A stretch of DNA of 36,382 nt, taken from CAYOBW01 sp964402115 (lineage in GTDB: Bacteria > Verrucomicrobiota > Kiritimatiellia > UBA8416 > CAYOBW01). The stretch is taken from the NCBI GenBank assembly GCA_964402115.1, contig CAYOBW010000036.1, positions 1 through 36,382 on the forward strand, written 5' to 3'. The notes beneath the pieces are model-generated. The model saw only the letters and a list, made by a program, of their open reading frames with translations. It was not told the origin of the DNA and did no database searches. The position numbers were made by a program, and so were the translations under genes. Shown piece after piece: positions 32,601 to 34,848 of this stretch. Position 1 is the first letter of the stretch, and each line of letters starts with the position of its first letter.

Positions 32601-34285
32601 ACCGTGGCCCAGGCGCCGATGATGCCGCTGGCGTCGAGCGCAGGGCTGGACGCGACGATGGCCGTGGTCGGGCTGCCGGCGGACAGGTCGAAGAGGACCG
32701 TACCCGTGCCGGGCGTCCAGGTGTTGCCGAGGGTCAGCGTGGTGCTCGTACCGCCGTTGGGGTCGATCGTGATTCGGCTGCTGGTGTTGGCGGTCAGGGT
32801 CAGGTTCCCCAAAGTCTGCGCGCTGGTGAAGGCGCCCGGCTTGCCTTTCACACTGAAATTGCCGCCTCCCAACGCAAGCGGCGAACTGCTGCCCAGGCTG
32901 CCGGTCGAGGTCTCAAGCAACAGCGTGCCGGCGTTGACCGTCGTCGTGCCCGTGTAGGTGCTGGCGCCGGCGAGGGTCTGCGTGCCGGCGCCGGCCTTGG
33001 TGAGGGCGGTGACGGGGCTGCCGCTGGTCACGTAGCCCGTGGGGGCGGTTTGCTTGATCACGCCGCTGAAGACGCCGGAGCCGTTGCCCGCGCCCACCGT
33101 CAGCGTGTTCACACCACTGGCGTAGCTGTTGGCTACCGCGCCGGCTCCGGTCAGCGCGTCGACGGTTATGCCCTGGCCGCGGAGATCGCAGCTCGCGCTG
33201 CCGCCGATGTCCAGGCTGGCGAGGTTGCCGCTCCAGTTGGCGCTGAGGTTGTCGTTGCCGATGTAACCCGTGCCTGTAATCCTGATTTGTGTTCCCGCAG
33301 CTCCCGTCACCACGCCCGTGAAGCGGCTGATGGCCCCCGCGTGGTTCTGGTTGAACTCCAGGGTTCCGCCGTTGAGCGCGAGCAGACTGCCGGTGCTCTC
33401 GTTGATTGCGGTCGATTTCAGCAGCGTGAGCTGGCCAGCGCCACTCTTGGCGAAGGAGTTGTTGCGGGTGCCGCCGCTGATGTTGAAGGTGAGGTTGGCG
33501 GTGGCCGACGGAATGTCGATCGTGGCCGCGCCGGAGTTCCAGTAGAGGTCCCGCGCCGCCGTGGTTTCGCTGCCGGTGCCCGTGTAGCGCAGCGTGGCCC
33601 CGTTCTGGAGGGCGATGTAGTTGCCGCCGGTGCCGCTGCCGAGCTGGTTAACCGCGGAGAAGTTCAGCGTATGCGGGCCGGCGACGTTCCCCAGGAACAG
33701 CTGCCCCGAGAACGTGTTCACCCCTGCGAACGTCGCCGTCGTGGCGCTGGTGCTGTTGAAGAGGACATTGCGCACGTTGCCGCCGATGGATCCGTTGAAG
33801 ACGTAGTTGCCGGCGCCGGACAGGCCATAGTCGGTGTTGGCGGCGGAGGCGTTCACGTTGCCGCCGAGGGTCAGGGTCTTCCCCGGGGCCACCGACCACG
33901 TCTGGGCCGGACTGAGCGTGATGGCCGAGTTGATCGTCGCGCTCTCAACCACGTTGATGCGCGGGTCGGTGGGACCGTTGATGGTGATGGCGCCACCCGC
34001 AAGCGTGTAGCCAGGGGTGTTGAACGTGATGCTGGCGGCTGTGACGCCACCCCCGGTGACCGACACGGCGCCGGCGCCCGCAGCGCCGAAGACCGCGACA
34101 TCACCGCTGACCCAGGTGGAGCCGGTCCAGTTCGCGGTCGTGGCGGTATCCCACGTGTTGTTGACGCCGGCGTCCCACGTACGCGTGGCCGCGGGGGCCT
34201 GGCCCAACAGGGTGGCCAGACAAAGCGCAGGCAGCAGCGTTCGAACAGCCTGGGTTCCTGGTGCTCTTCGCAGCATCGTTGTCAT
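10559..34285 (-). CDS. Giant secreted PATR-repeat beta-helix protein (7908 aa)
   Basis: One uninterrupted frame of 23.7 kb. The start at 34285 follows GAGGAG by 7 bases and begins a clear signal peptide (MTTMLRR, hydrophobic LLPALCLATLLGQ, likely cut after APA). The mature head (TWDAGVNNTWDTATTANWTG) is the usual opening of PATR passenger proteins. At least 35 PATR units can be counted by eye. Longer modules recur: S at about residues 2180-2580, 3950-4350 and 6000-6405; D at 1430-1780 and 3140-3485; WNQTGG-type solenoids at about 1000-1340 and 4620-4835; one LamG-like module at about 5350-5575. The last 360 residues match the neighbour's C-terminus. No beta-barrel translocator, PEP-CTERM or cell-wall sorting motif is seen, so export past the outer membrane or anchoring is unexplained. 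The likely role is surface structure or adhesion. It is probably first in an operon with the 3008-residue gene. Confidence 0.9.
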   Translation of the reverse strand: MTTMLRRAPGTQAVRTLLPALCLATLLGQAPAATRTWDAGVNNTWDTATTANWTGSTWVSGDVAVFGAAGAGAVSVTGGGVTAASITFNTPGYTLAGGAITINGPTDPRINVVESATINSAITLSPAQTWSVAPGKTLTLGGNVNASAANTDYGLSGAGNYVFNGSIGGNVRNVLFNSTSATTATFAGVNTFSGQLFLGNVAGPHTLNFSAVNQLGSGTGGNYIALQNGATLRYTGTGSETTAARDLYWNSGAATIDIPSATANLTFNISGGTRNNSFAKSGAGQLTLLKSTAINESTGSLLALNGGTLEFNQNHAGAISRFTGVVTGAAGTQIRITGTGYIGNDNLSANWSGNLASLDIGGSASCDLRGQGITVDALTGAGAVANSYASGVNTLTVGAGNGSGVFSGVIKQTAPTGYVTSGSPVTALTKAGAGTQTLAGASTYTGTTTVNAGTLLLETSTGSLGSSSPLALGGGNFSVKGKPGAFTSAQTLGNLTLTANTSSRITIDPNGGTSTTLTLGNTWTPGTGTVLFDLSAGSPTTAIVASSPALDASGIIGAWATVKDDTGTGLATVSAGQIVRYTGGTVLTPTSDSATTNFTTTPTDGDYAGGALTMAVGSHALNTLAIGTGAGGTLELSAQTLTMTANGSVLVDGGGDYTIQNGTISGAGVSLAKHGTGKLTLSGVNTYTGVTAVNGGNLTLAGGSAIADAGAVALANVAGASLTLNGSETIGSLAGGGELGGNVNLNGYTLTAGGNNSVTTYGGVLGGLGGSLTKTGTGTLTLSGAAANTYTGLTTLNGNHFLVLSKSAGVVAVPGDIEMAGSTPTLYLTANGQLGGNGTLNFTASGNARFDLYGTSQTLAGINDATGRGVVQNSEAVDGAPTTTAPATLTLNGSGAYSFYGYLRNSTGPLTVNKNGAGTQTLNRNGDRFRIGSAGDDIAAFNMNAGKIIVPNTYIVFGEVGGAPSSLVINGGIFSHTGTGGLYLPNGTGAPATMTVNAGGTYTDAGPFYSQANTGTINNNGGTITFAGGAVLANVGTFYWNQTGGSSTFGGESSIARGANPGTMTISGGTVTQTGQNWFNVGFGTGQATLTITDNGNFVTTKFLIGRDNATSKGTVNMTGGTFTASGANDRFYFGHAGRAIWNQSGGVATFSDNEIWCPWAGQPADINLSGGSFSMTSGRWVNLGHSNQTGTLTVSGTGYFRAQYFLLGRDDATSTGVVNLYGGTMNIGGTVDTGNPIYLGHVGTAIWNQTGGTATIAQQVNVAHSGKPGTISVSGGSFLQSLGVFYLGVGAGTATLNVSGTALVGLNHLRVANSAGVAGVVNLNGGTLRIDTGGVTVGGTPGTGTGTLNFNGGTFQAGGSMSVVDSPALTTVINSGGVVLDTQSYTLTFNKALTLGTGSGGLTKLGAGTLALCGANTFTGSTTVQLGTLVLDYASTLQDNSKLSDTTALNLADATLRLAGGAHEEAVGGAVIGGAAFVERTGGTATLYLKTITRSGAGTLDVQAGVVKCDNAVDGGGLLPAWITVRGQLATKDGSGYIVAAGSGYTDVDRLGGTIPDSATAHIRVIEAGAGGNITVAGVVKNTVSTLLQGATGGAATIDLSGSKILRFGAEGSLAQAADVTGALTIQNGTLTAGGADNAAGTLTINNPSTAQAIALSTVIADNGSGAVALAKTGAGAVVLTGGGTYTGGLRLNAGTLRLNHATALGTGTLTINGGSLDSAIANLVNAGNNAQVWNADLTFAGTQNLDLGAGPVSLGTADGLSRTLTVAANTLTIGGSIGNGTTASSLIKNGAGNLALTGSAANTFSGALRVNQGAVYFSKAAGAALGGDLVLDNNLSPDVYTTVNNQFPPGAVVRFVNNAGDHGRFDLMGTVQTVAGIDNNSYWAEKGVVQNSEAVANTGTSTLVLNGTGSYTFWGYLRNWTGRLGLTKTGTGTQVLAGGNINYTGPTTVNAGTLSLYNCTGFNTAATVNPGGALENDYRSGNGGWGAGTVITLNGGALAHRGSGYLTLAGGVILAADSTISVVNSGANNQLFLDNGLYGVNRILTINNSGSAATGVHIRNATAANFSGAVQVNGGELAIGTSANQVLASADLTLSAATLHLGSSAFAMTGTGATLKSLNGDLLSTVTSAGSATTLTVGTLNGSGAFYGSLVDGTSGTLALAKIGTGTLALTGVSTFTGGTTVSAGLLKVNNGAGSGTGTGAVIVNGGTLAGTGTANGAVTVNSGGRVAPGDSSVSTLTLSSLTVNDGAILDFEFNTTPANDKIAVTTGGGLTVNGGGINLYQAGTTSPLTATGTYDLIAYSGTLNGAAGNLTVLNPVAGMRYSFSGSGNWLRVTLAAGAPTWSGAGGNDNWTTGANWGGVAPVAGDGLTFGATDAARLSNVNDFAGGTLFGGITFANTGSYTLGGADVNLRGNVINNAAGDQAIGLNLVLDGAGRSVGGSGGAITISGGVSDAGGGRRLTKTGANTVTLTGANTYTGGTTLDAGVLALGSSGAIGAAGSIAFSGGTLQFSAANATDYSARFNTGAGQAYRLDTAGQNVTLATALTSVGGTLAKLGAGTLALSGATSYSGPTTVNAGTLKLAATSAFNSSITLGGGGLLTDSTANSVMLPQVITGDASGGKVTIGANNYEYWTYMTADNSYTGGTLINAGGALILGNNSAAGSVLGDIVDNGRLGIYHSGVYTFTNNVTGAGSLYAYNNTMLARNTISLAGTLRVMGSTTLTIQTGASATLGDAWLAGFNTGTSYTTMTGGSLTITGAARDNRDAYFVFNQSGGEVNLGALYANQTESGNGGGTSGGSTYNLTGGKLTVGDLWGGNGTAWNRGITLNLGGGTLAASKSFTLNAYTVNLTGYNGNVTIDSGISTLGSAYAFGGAGGLTKIGAGTLAFSVQNTYTGGTTVNAGILNLTGGGGANGTIRGAVTVNSGAALNLNTADALGYNVGGASVTALNINGGTVTAAGGGNQTTVAAIVMTGATLNGSVNVDLFNNTASITTLASATPSAITVPTMNLRQNDTVFSVADGAAASDLTISAALGNGGAGNNNLIKTGAGTLTLTGNNVYSGTTAIGGGTLELAGAGALGGGSYAAAISANGALVVNSTAAQILSGALTGSGALTKRNTGALTLAGANGFAGATTVEAGTLTLDYGTQDNSKLADGAGLILAGGALNLTGGTHEEVVGSATLSAGASTVTRTSGAGVLNLGAITRLGNATLNFSADKIAKTTNANDASGLLGTWATVGGNYAMVDGEGFIVAYTGYASVTRLSSGSKVIADDAASNVRIIEGTGTAGYLSLGAATTTINSLNQSVSGGSSLATLDFAGRTLVVNSLLVENGSAGLLLGTGSNNGTLKSAGTQLILNNPSANGVTIHSVITDGAGASLLVKSGSGPLTLNGANTFTGGLSLDGGALSLGHASAVGTGTLTINAGGLNNSTAAALTLAANNVQIWNGDFTYTGPLDLNLGTGAVTLGANRQVTVSAGKLTVGGAIAGSSLSLTKAGAGTLTLGAANTYSGGTTILAGTLAEGPGGTLADAGALTVNGATAIFDLGTNHSDTVNAVLVDGGGTIVGTGSSALTGAAFDLRSGTLSVALAGVASLAKTTTGLVTLSGAMGNSYSGTTTLTQGQLALAKTGGTVAIPGDITGDNYLSPDIYATMDNQFAPGAVMRFVGTGGDHVRFELLGTAQTLAGIENASCNGRWGVIQHREQVGAAAVSGTSRLTLNGSGTYYYSGYLRDTGGTLSLTKSGTGTQKLAGDVIDYNGSTTVTGGRLILYNNDDTWTRGYNISAGATVEVYRDTSTVYEHRYNGFTLSGAGVFEKTGAGTMDLNENNDGSVSLSSGALIDVKAGTFRLGNGSRSNWGNNKADMNVAAGATFDVWDDNVGVYVDALTGSGTILKGLAYNAPGNGTLTVGVDNGSGVFAGVLQNGTGSPTAGILALTKVGTGTQTLTGANTYGGGTSVNGGILLVNNVTGSGTGTGTVTVNDGTLSGTGTISGLVAASSGGHVAPGASVGTLTAGSLALAAGSVLDIECNATPANDRLVVTTSGGLTINGGGVYLYQEGTTNPWSTPGFYNLIGYSGAIGGVGVGALSVLNPQPGLNYRFIVDAGWVVLAVSPAPVWSGAGADVNWQTGDNWGGMPPFALDTLTFGTLGAVRLSNNNDFAPGTQFGGITFANGGVYTLGGSPVNLLGSVVNNSSGNQTLNLGLTLDGAGRYFATAAGNLTVAGAIGETGGAWSLTKSGAYTLTLTGNNTYSGGTTLEGGTLALGSAAAIGSAGTIAFGGGTLQFSTANATDYSPRFSTAAGQAYRLDTAGQAVTAGTALTSVGGALTKLGAGTLTLNGANTFVGGLTVNGGTVKAGTTTAFGAGPVTVTSGGTADLYGKLMSSTAVPFTIAGAGAADQSGALVTTGGDSSIYNLTLSGNATVYNANNNFNQRINIYGTAINMDGRTLTVGGANAYNSVTDIRTSHALVGGGAINVASGMLLLEAPNQNWTGTYTVNSGAWLGTYTSGTLNGNLVLNGGTLFAAQGGANVTYSGNVTLSAPTLVGWNNPNGWGNGVIFMTGNFSGSAGLTANYNDLRITTATTIGTGPITINSGATLYFNQPSAFTLANPVGGAGNIVFNTTATMTVNATAAINMTGGIYVGYTANGRLNVESGAAVTAAFARIGDTANTMVMTINGGTVTLTGGTPLVVAAGNPSTGTLNINGGTLAITGGGTATLGDYGAAVWNQTGGTVNFNSGANDLWMANNGGSSTMTITGGSYTQSGGGAIRMGVRAGATLTVGGTAFVSSGGIIFGHGSTGGGVDTVNLNGGTLQVGYVTKQSGTPDFKFNGGTLLASASSTTFMQGLNAAYVLDGGAVIDTAANNITIAQNLLAGGTGLGALTKLGAGTLTLTGANTYTGGTALNNGTVSVNAISDGGASALGPSGGLSFNGGSLQYTGATAASTVRNATTWTMASIDVSNAAGTLTLGGIVGGNGGLVKAGAGTLELGGVNTYVGVTTINAGTLKLNAGGSLATTPTITVGSGATFDVASAGGFTLGAGRTLQGAGSVVGAFTAGARSQVLPGAAGTAATLSFATGLTQAAGATNVFDLVTAVTEGGGVNDLVTITGALEPNGATIVVNPLQPLTSGAVYRLMNYSGAKTTAFNPVVCCAQTGVRYTFTLIESTPNQINLRVDDASANLVWSGATPDWDLNTSPNWNNDTLTFYNGDAVIFNDSGVNTTVNLVGTLLPSAVTVNNTGKNYTFQGSGTVGGSARLTKQGTGTLTLTGNQAYSGATTVNAGSLVLSGVTNLASAVITNSAAVTADLGAGASLNYAGNMTGSGTLTKSGAGTLTLSGVNTYAGATAVNAGTLQVSGTPQTGAPPVSGYIVWLDAYDVNGNGVMPADGVRPGAWMNKATTGTIGNFPSITSGTTPATFFRSSQGFGNRPVLRFYGNNTTYSLFYNANNMPAPCTVMYVSRLTGEANYRLLGAWNGGTGSNWLLGYWGGRKDVGHYDNGWDTANTTSADTGTYLYEAVIPASGNASTYRNGTLVGSLLAGTGPNGLKIGGGYGGAGTEYSSGEIAEVLVYNWTLSDSERKRVEQYLIKKWGLGALPDGADVTVASGATLDLNGGSQNLGALNDSGGAGGTVLNSAARTAATLITGTGNKSATFNGVIANGAGAVSLNKGGTGTLTLGGSQPNTYTGLTTFAQGYLGLNKTVGPAIPGDFLGENARLGASVVYTTKDNQFTTNTVMRFMNTSDDHVRFELLGTVQNLAGIDNSLGNGRSVIQHREQTPGGITYVSSASTLILNGAGSYWYNGWLRSDGGTLSLIKRGSGTQTLYGGTIYYTGPTTVEAGTLTLFNTTGFQSSLIDNRATVRMYADGNNAAVVSTILSGAGTWTVDGPGGGTIWQNRVILRGNGSDATNAINVVNSGKLWVDQAGRNAIGDAQLVNLGASATFYVYQGIAETIGGLTGNGIVYGGDAAGMSALTVGGGNRSASFAGTIQNNLSTLTLTKIGTGTQTLAGASTYSGGTAINDGTLLVNNVAGSGTGTGAVSVNGGTLGGGGTLSGVVTVNAGGRVTPGGGGVGTLTAGGLTLVAGSILELEFNATPANDKLGVTTSGGLVVNGGGLYLYQAGSTSPWATPGTYNLISYSGAIGGAGLGALEVLNPQPGLSYRFTVSGGWVVLNIGTAAKWSGNGGDDNWLTGANWGGSAPVGGDTLTFGQAGALRLGNVNNFAANTPFGGLTFADGGSYTLSGSPLNLQGGIVNNNAEVQTLSLPLVLDGSSRSFVAASGDLVVNGNISEAGGAWSLNKGGGYTLTLGGANTYTGGTALGDGTLVLASAGALGSAGTIAFGGGTLQFSAANTTDYSGRFSTAAGQEYRLDTAGQNVTLATALTSAGGSLTKRGAGTLTVTGAGTYTGATTINAGTLKAGNVAQLPVNSAATIAAGAQFDFAGFGNTTTRAYSFTAAGAGPDGRGAIINTGGTIGANSSLRSLTLTGDTTIGGIGNYAVNDTARFDIGYGGGLINGGGYTLTVTGGSVVPLRGTTVNLANLIINNAFVYSEDVNNSLGTLVTVNPGGAVGGYNGRNNNANIVFNGGTLSTAGGGASCSYGGTLTANATFTISTASVCGGYGSQEIVVNGLITGPGGLIVSGGYWARLTAANDYAGGTTVNAGGNLLLGNNSAGGSVAGPIVVNGTLGIHHSDAYTFANTVTGSGAMTLYSPSGRGATVAGNVNLAGLLQIGETGTHILNGAVRVGSLYLDWSTSPGYVTQTGGSVTVDNAAGNVFRIAHYNQTGVYSITGGELVNLNGRISVGWDGPGTLNVSGGTVRTPQLVVDDNGNGPASTLNLTSGTLVLGAGGMTSAGSSVINLAGGTVSASAPWSSSRPMSLTAAGGVVTFVPAGYAISLGGNLTGVGGLSVAGSLGGSLVLGGANAYAGTTQVASGTLQVTGSHAGGGAYAVTGGTLIVGGSGSLTGAASLTVSGAGRAEVLGAVNTTPTTIGNGGLVSGSGTLSGTLTVNGDGLLTGTLTANNTVTVRSGGLLDPGAVGVGTFRAASLALESGAILRFSRTPDGVVEVTGTDGLATPSSGSATINVASVAGTGVHTLIRYAGTIQGGGYAALQLGRLPRGVTATLQHNAGSRTVELNVTAVGSAVVTWNTVSGSWDVDTTANWLYEGAPSTYLDGDLTLFDDTPGAPYTATLAADVLPGRVTFRNQTQPATLAGAFGIEGSAALYKYGAATSTVLNANSYGGGTYLTAGTLAFANNSLGLGNVTFVSNSTLQWVAGNAQDVSGKIQALGPGTNATFDVGANSVSFAGTLSGTGAVTKRGSGVLTLQSDTHTGGTAVNAGEVALAAANVGRGVWTINSGGTVRGVVTDAINGIGTTTINGGGRLVQAGGSYQQFYNGGAGGTVLVLNGGRLEATVPAHANYGNYLLRGNMTVGGTNTSVITADFRMGDNATRDINVGLTGDPSGVDLDIRGSFTHFPGVTWGFMNKLGAGTMRFASTSSGNIGKITVSGGKVLFQDVLQVMGNGGLLNNATVEWNMGAGVSQSLGVDVNGSGTFLKTGAGMLTLTGTTIDYSGSTTISAGRLRLLDVDDTWASGFAINNIAQLEVNTTARSFVVRSAAALTGDGTFIKSGTGSFTTGVASGYARWNMTAGLIDIQAGSFINDYCDQAVAWVNNKASLNVAAGATVTMVGGNIITVDALTGSGTVNNNNSWGIGTLTVGANNGSGTFSGSLANINGSALALTKVGSGTQTLTGAHTYIGATAVNGGTLRANNATGSATGTGLVTVNTGGRLGGSGRVGDAGKNVTVAAGGSLTPGATEASTGTLTVLGNLVMQESSSCIWEFGGSVSDLVHVNGNVTLPAVLNVSVARLTAGFPSPAVVLEWDGVNQGVTSVAGWTTTPGFTLTYDGPNRRVLLSAPSPGTAIMTFGSRP
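15070..16285 (-). repeat. Supermodule S, copy 1 in larger gene
   Basis: Has NGGTLGGGG, NAGGRVTPG, GGLYLYQAGST, YNLISYSGAIGG, VLNPQPGLSYRF, WSGNGGDDNW, ANTTDYSGRFST and YRLDTAGQNVT in the fixed order. It lies within the 4-kb duplicated block. Confidence 0.8.
17560..18230 (-). other. LamG-like module, larger giant protein
   Basis: Residues about 5350-5575: GYIVWLDAYDVNGNGVMP, RPVLRFYGNNT, VMYVSRLTGEANYRLLGAW, GEIAEVLVYNWTL and YLIKKWGLG. It is very close to the module at 9230-9935. Confidence 0.7.
19780..20420 (-). repeat. WNQTGG-type beta-solenoid block, second copy
   Basis: Residues about 4622-4835 use a repeat different from PATR: short coils such as MTINGGTVTLTGG, LNINGGTLAITGG, AVWNQTGGTVNF, MTITGGSYTQSGG and VNLNGGTLQVG, spaced by glycine turns. 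The pattern suggests a right-handed beta-helix built from shorter coils. Confidence 0.65.
21240..22435 (-). repeat. Supermodule S, copy 2 in larger gene
   Basis: Carries the ordered landmarks of the S supermodule: SGGHVAPG, GGVYLYQEGTT, YNLIGYSGAIGG, VLNPQPGLNYRF, WSGAGADVNW, ANATDYSPRFST, YRLDTAGQAVT and KLGAGTLTLNG. Confidence 0.8.
23830..24870 (-). repeat. Supermodule D, copy 2 in larger gene
   Basis: Landmarks in order: LDYGTQDNSKL, GGTHEEVVGSA, VTRTSGAG, ITRLGNATL, GLLGTWATVGGNYAMVDGEG, FIVAYTGY, VRIIEGTG, LILNNPSANG, GTGTLTINAGGLNN and NVQIWNGDF. The same order occurs at 28940-30000. The GxWATVxG...DGxGxIVA segment is a motif familiar from PVC PATR proteins. Confidence 0.75.
25630..26360 (-). 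repeat. Block shared with residues 1520-1720 of the smaller giant protein
   Basis: Landmarks LGNNSAAGSVLGDI, DAWLAGFNTG, RDAYFVFNQSGGEVNLGALY, ANQTESGN, TAWNRGITLNLGGGTLAASK are matched at about 5340-6010 in the smaller gene by LGNNTLAGNVVGPI, RAWLSGLNTN, RDTWFEVTQSGGLVNVGALY, ANQTSAGN and TAWNRAIGLNLGGGTLAASK. Confidence 0.75.
26540..27745 (-). repeat. Supermodule S, copy 3 in larger gene
   Basis: Has NGGTLAGTG, NSGGRVAPG, GGINLYQAGTT, YDLIAYSGTLNG, VLNPVAGMRYSF, WSGAGGNDNW, ANATDYSARFNT, YRLDTAGQNVT and KLGAGTLALSG. It is the most diverged copy, notably around the PVAGMRYSF segment. Confidence 0.75.
28940..30000 (-). repeat. Supermodule D, copy 1 in larger gene
   Basis: Landmarks LDYASTLQDNSKL, GGAHEEAVGGA, VERTGGTA, ITRSGAGTL, GLLPAWITVRGQLATKDGSG, YIVAAGSGY, IRVIEAGAG, LTINNPSTAQ, GTGTLTINGGSLDS and NAQVWNADL follow the same order as at 23830-24870. 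Confidence 0.75.
30270..31290 (-). repeat. WNQTGG-type beta-solenoid block, first copy
   Basis: Residues about 1000-1340 repeat a set of short coils: FYWNQTGGSSTF, MTISGGTVTQTG, FLIGRDNATSKGTVNMTGG, AIWNQSGGVATF, INLSGGSFSM, FLLGRDDATSTGVVNLYGG, AIWNQTGGTATI and ISVSGGSFLQ. About three long cycles are visible, each combining a W-N-Q-(T/S)-G-G coil and a GRD(N/D)AT(S) coil. Confidence 0.7.
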
Positions 34286-34292
34286 GTGGGAT

Positions 34293-34298
34293 CTCCTC
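34293..34298 (-). promoter_or_regulatory. Ribosome binding site fixing the start of the larger giant gene
   Basis: GAGGAG on the minus strand, 7 bases before the ATG at 34285. The in-frame ATG at 34366 would put 27 charged and proline-rich residues before the signal peptide and is not preferred. Confidence 0.8.
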
Positions 34299-34412
34299 GT
34301 CTCGGCGCGCTGCCTGTATCCACCCGCCGCGCTCGCGGGCGGTGGTTGATGGGGGACCGTCTTCACCGGTTGTCACGCGTGCTCCCGGTGGTTTGTGATC
34401 GTCTGGACGGTC

Positions 34413-34486
34413 CTTTCACAATCCGACTGTGGCGAGTCTTGCTGTTGTGCGTGTATGCAAACAACCGAGCCTTACGCTTGTGAAAG
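34413..34486. promoter_or_regulatory. 9-bp inverted repeat overlapping the promoter of the giant genes
   Basis: CTTTCACAA (34413-34421) and TTGTGAAAG (34478-34486) are perfect inverted arms 56 bases apart. The second arm overlaps the -10 hexamer and the presumed start of transcription. A paired operator is one explanation. A further TGTGA lies at 34394-34398. No regulator is encoded in the window. Confidence 0.35.
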
Positions 34487-34512
34487 ATACCGGATCCGTG
34501 CCGGAGTATCAA
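34484..34512 (-). promoter_or_regulatory. Sigma70-like promoter for the giant-gene operon
   Basis: On the minus strand, TTGATA (34507-34512) matches the -35 consensus at 5 of 6 bases. After exactly 17 bases comes TATCTT (34484-34489), 4 of 6 for the -10. The region just upstream (34513-34560) is AT-rich compared with the rest of the window. The predicted leader to the ATG at 34285 is about 190 bases. It is the best promoter match I noticed in the window. Confidence 0.5.
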
Positions 34513-34661
34513 CGCGTAAAACGATTTGAAAAGGGGCGTTTTGTGCGTTTCTTGCTTTTCGGAGAGGGATGGACGGAAGGTGCTTGGTTTCAGATCGTGG
34601 AGCCGACAATTTTCCGGCGGCTGGACCGAGAATTGCGCGAAGCTTCCGCGTCTTTCATCCT

Positions 34662-34733
34662 CGTAGCCCCCGTCGTGAGACGGGGGACTGGACGCTTCGC
34701 GATTCCATCCGCCGCCTCACGGCGGCGGCTACG
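34662..34733 (+). repeat. REP-pair (BIME-like) element, copy 3
   Basis: CGTAGC and GCTACG ends enclose a left hairpin with an 8-bp stem (CCCCCGTC/GACGGGGG) and GTGA loop, and a right hairpin GCCGCC/GGCGGC with TCAC loop. The linker differs almost completely from copies 1 and 2, whereas stems and loops are kept. It lies between glmM and the giant-gene promoter. Confidence 0.75.
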
Positions 34734-34763
34734 GGGAGGGGCGGGAGAAGTGCGTGCCTCCCC

Positions 34764-34836
34764 CGTAGCCCCCGACGTGAGGAGGGGGACGGGCAACGTC
34801 AAGCGACCAGTCCGCCGCGTCACCGCGGCAGCTACG
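34764..34836 (+). repeat. REP-pair (BIME-like) element, copy 4
   Basis: It starts 12 bases beyond the stop of glmM. The right hairpin reads GCCGCG/CGCGGC with TCAC loop, so its loop-closing pair is changed from C-G to G-C on both sides relative to the other copies. The left hairpin keeps five outer C-G pairs and a GTGA loop, but has two adjacent G-A oppositions in the stem. It may shape the 3' end of the glmM transcript. Confidence 0.7.
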
Positions 34837-34848
34837 GGGCGTTCGAAC

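Noticed and set aside
1435..34285. Classical type V autotransporters
   Set aside because: PATR repeats are named for autotransporters, but neither protein ends in a beta-barrel domain or a terminal aromatic residue, so the label would mislead.
10559..34285. CRISPR-like array suggested by regularly recurring words such as GTCAGCGTGCC on the plus strand
   Set aside because: The words are the reverse complement of codons for the GTLTL core of PATR repeats, their spacing varies, and they lie within a continuous reading frame.
34286..34366. N-terminal extension of the larger giant protein to an ATG at 34366
   Set aside because: The extra 27 residues are charged and proline-rich. The ATG at 34285 has GAGGAG at 7 bases and directly opens a signal peptide.
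34394..34420. CRP-type site upstream of the larger giant gene (TGTGA and TCACA)
   Set aside because: The half sites are 17 bases apart instead of the 6 of the CRP consensus, and no CRP-like regulator is known from the window.
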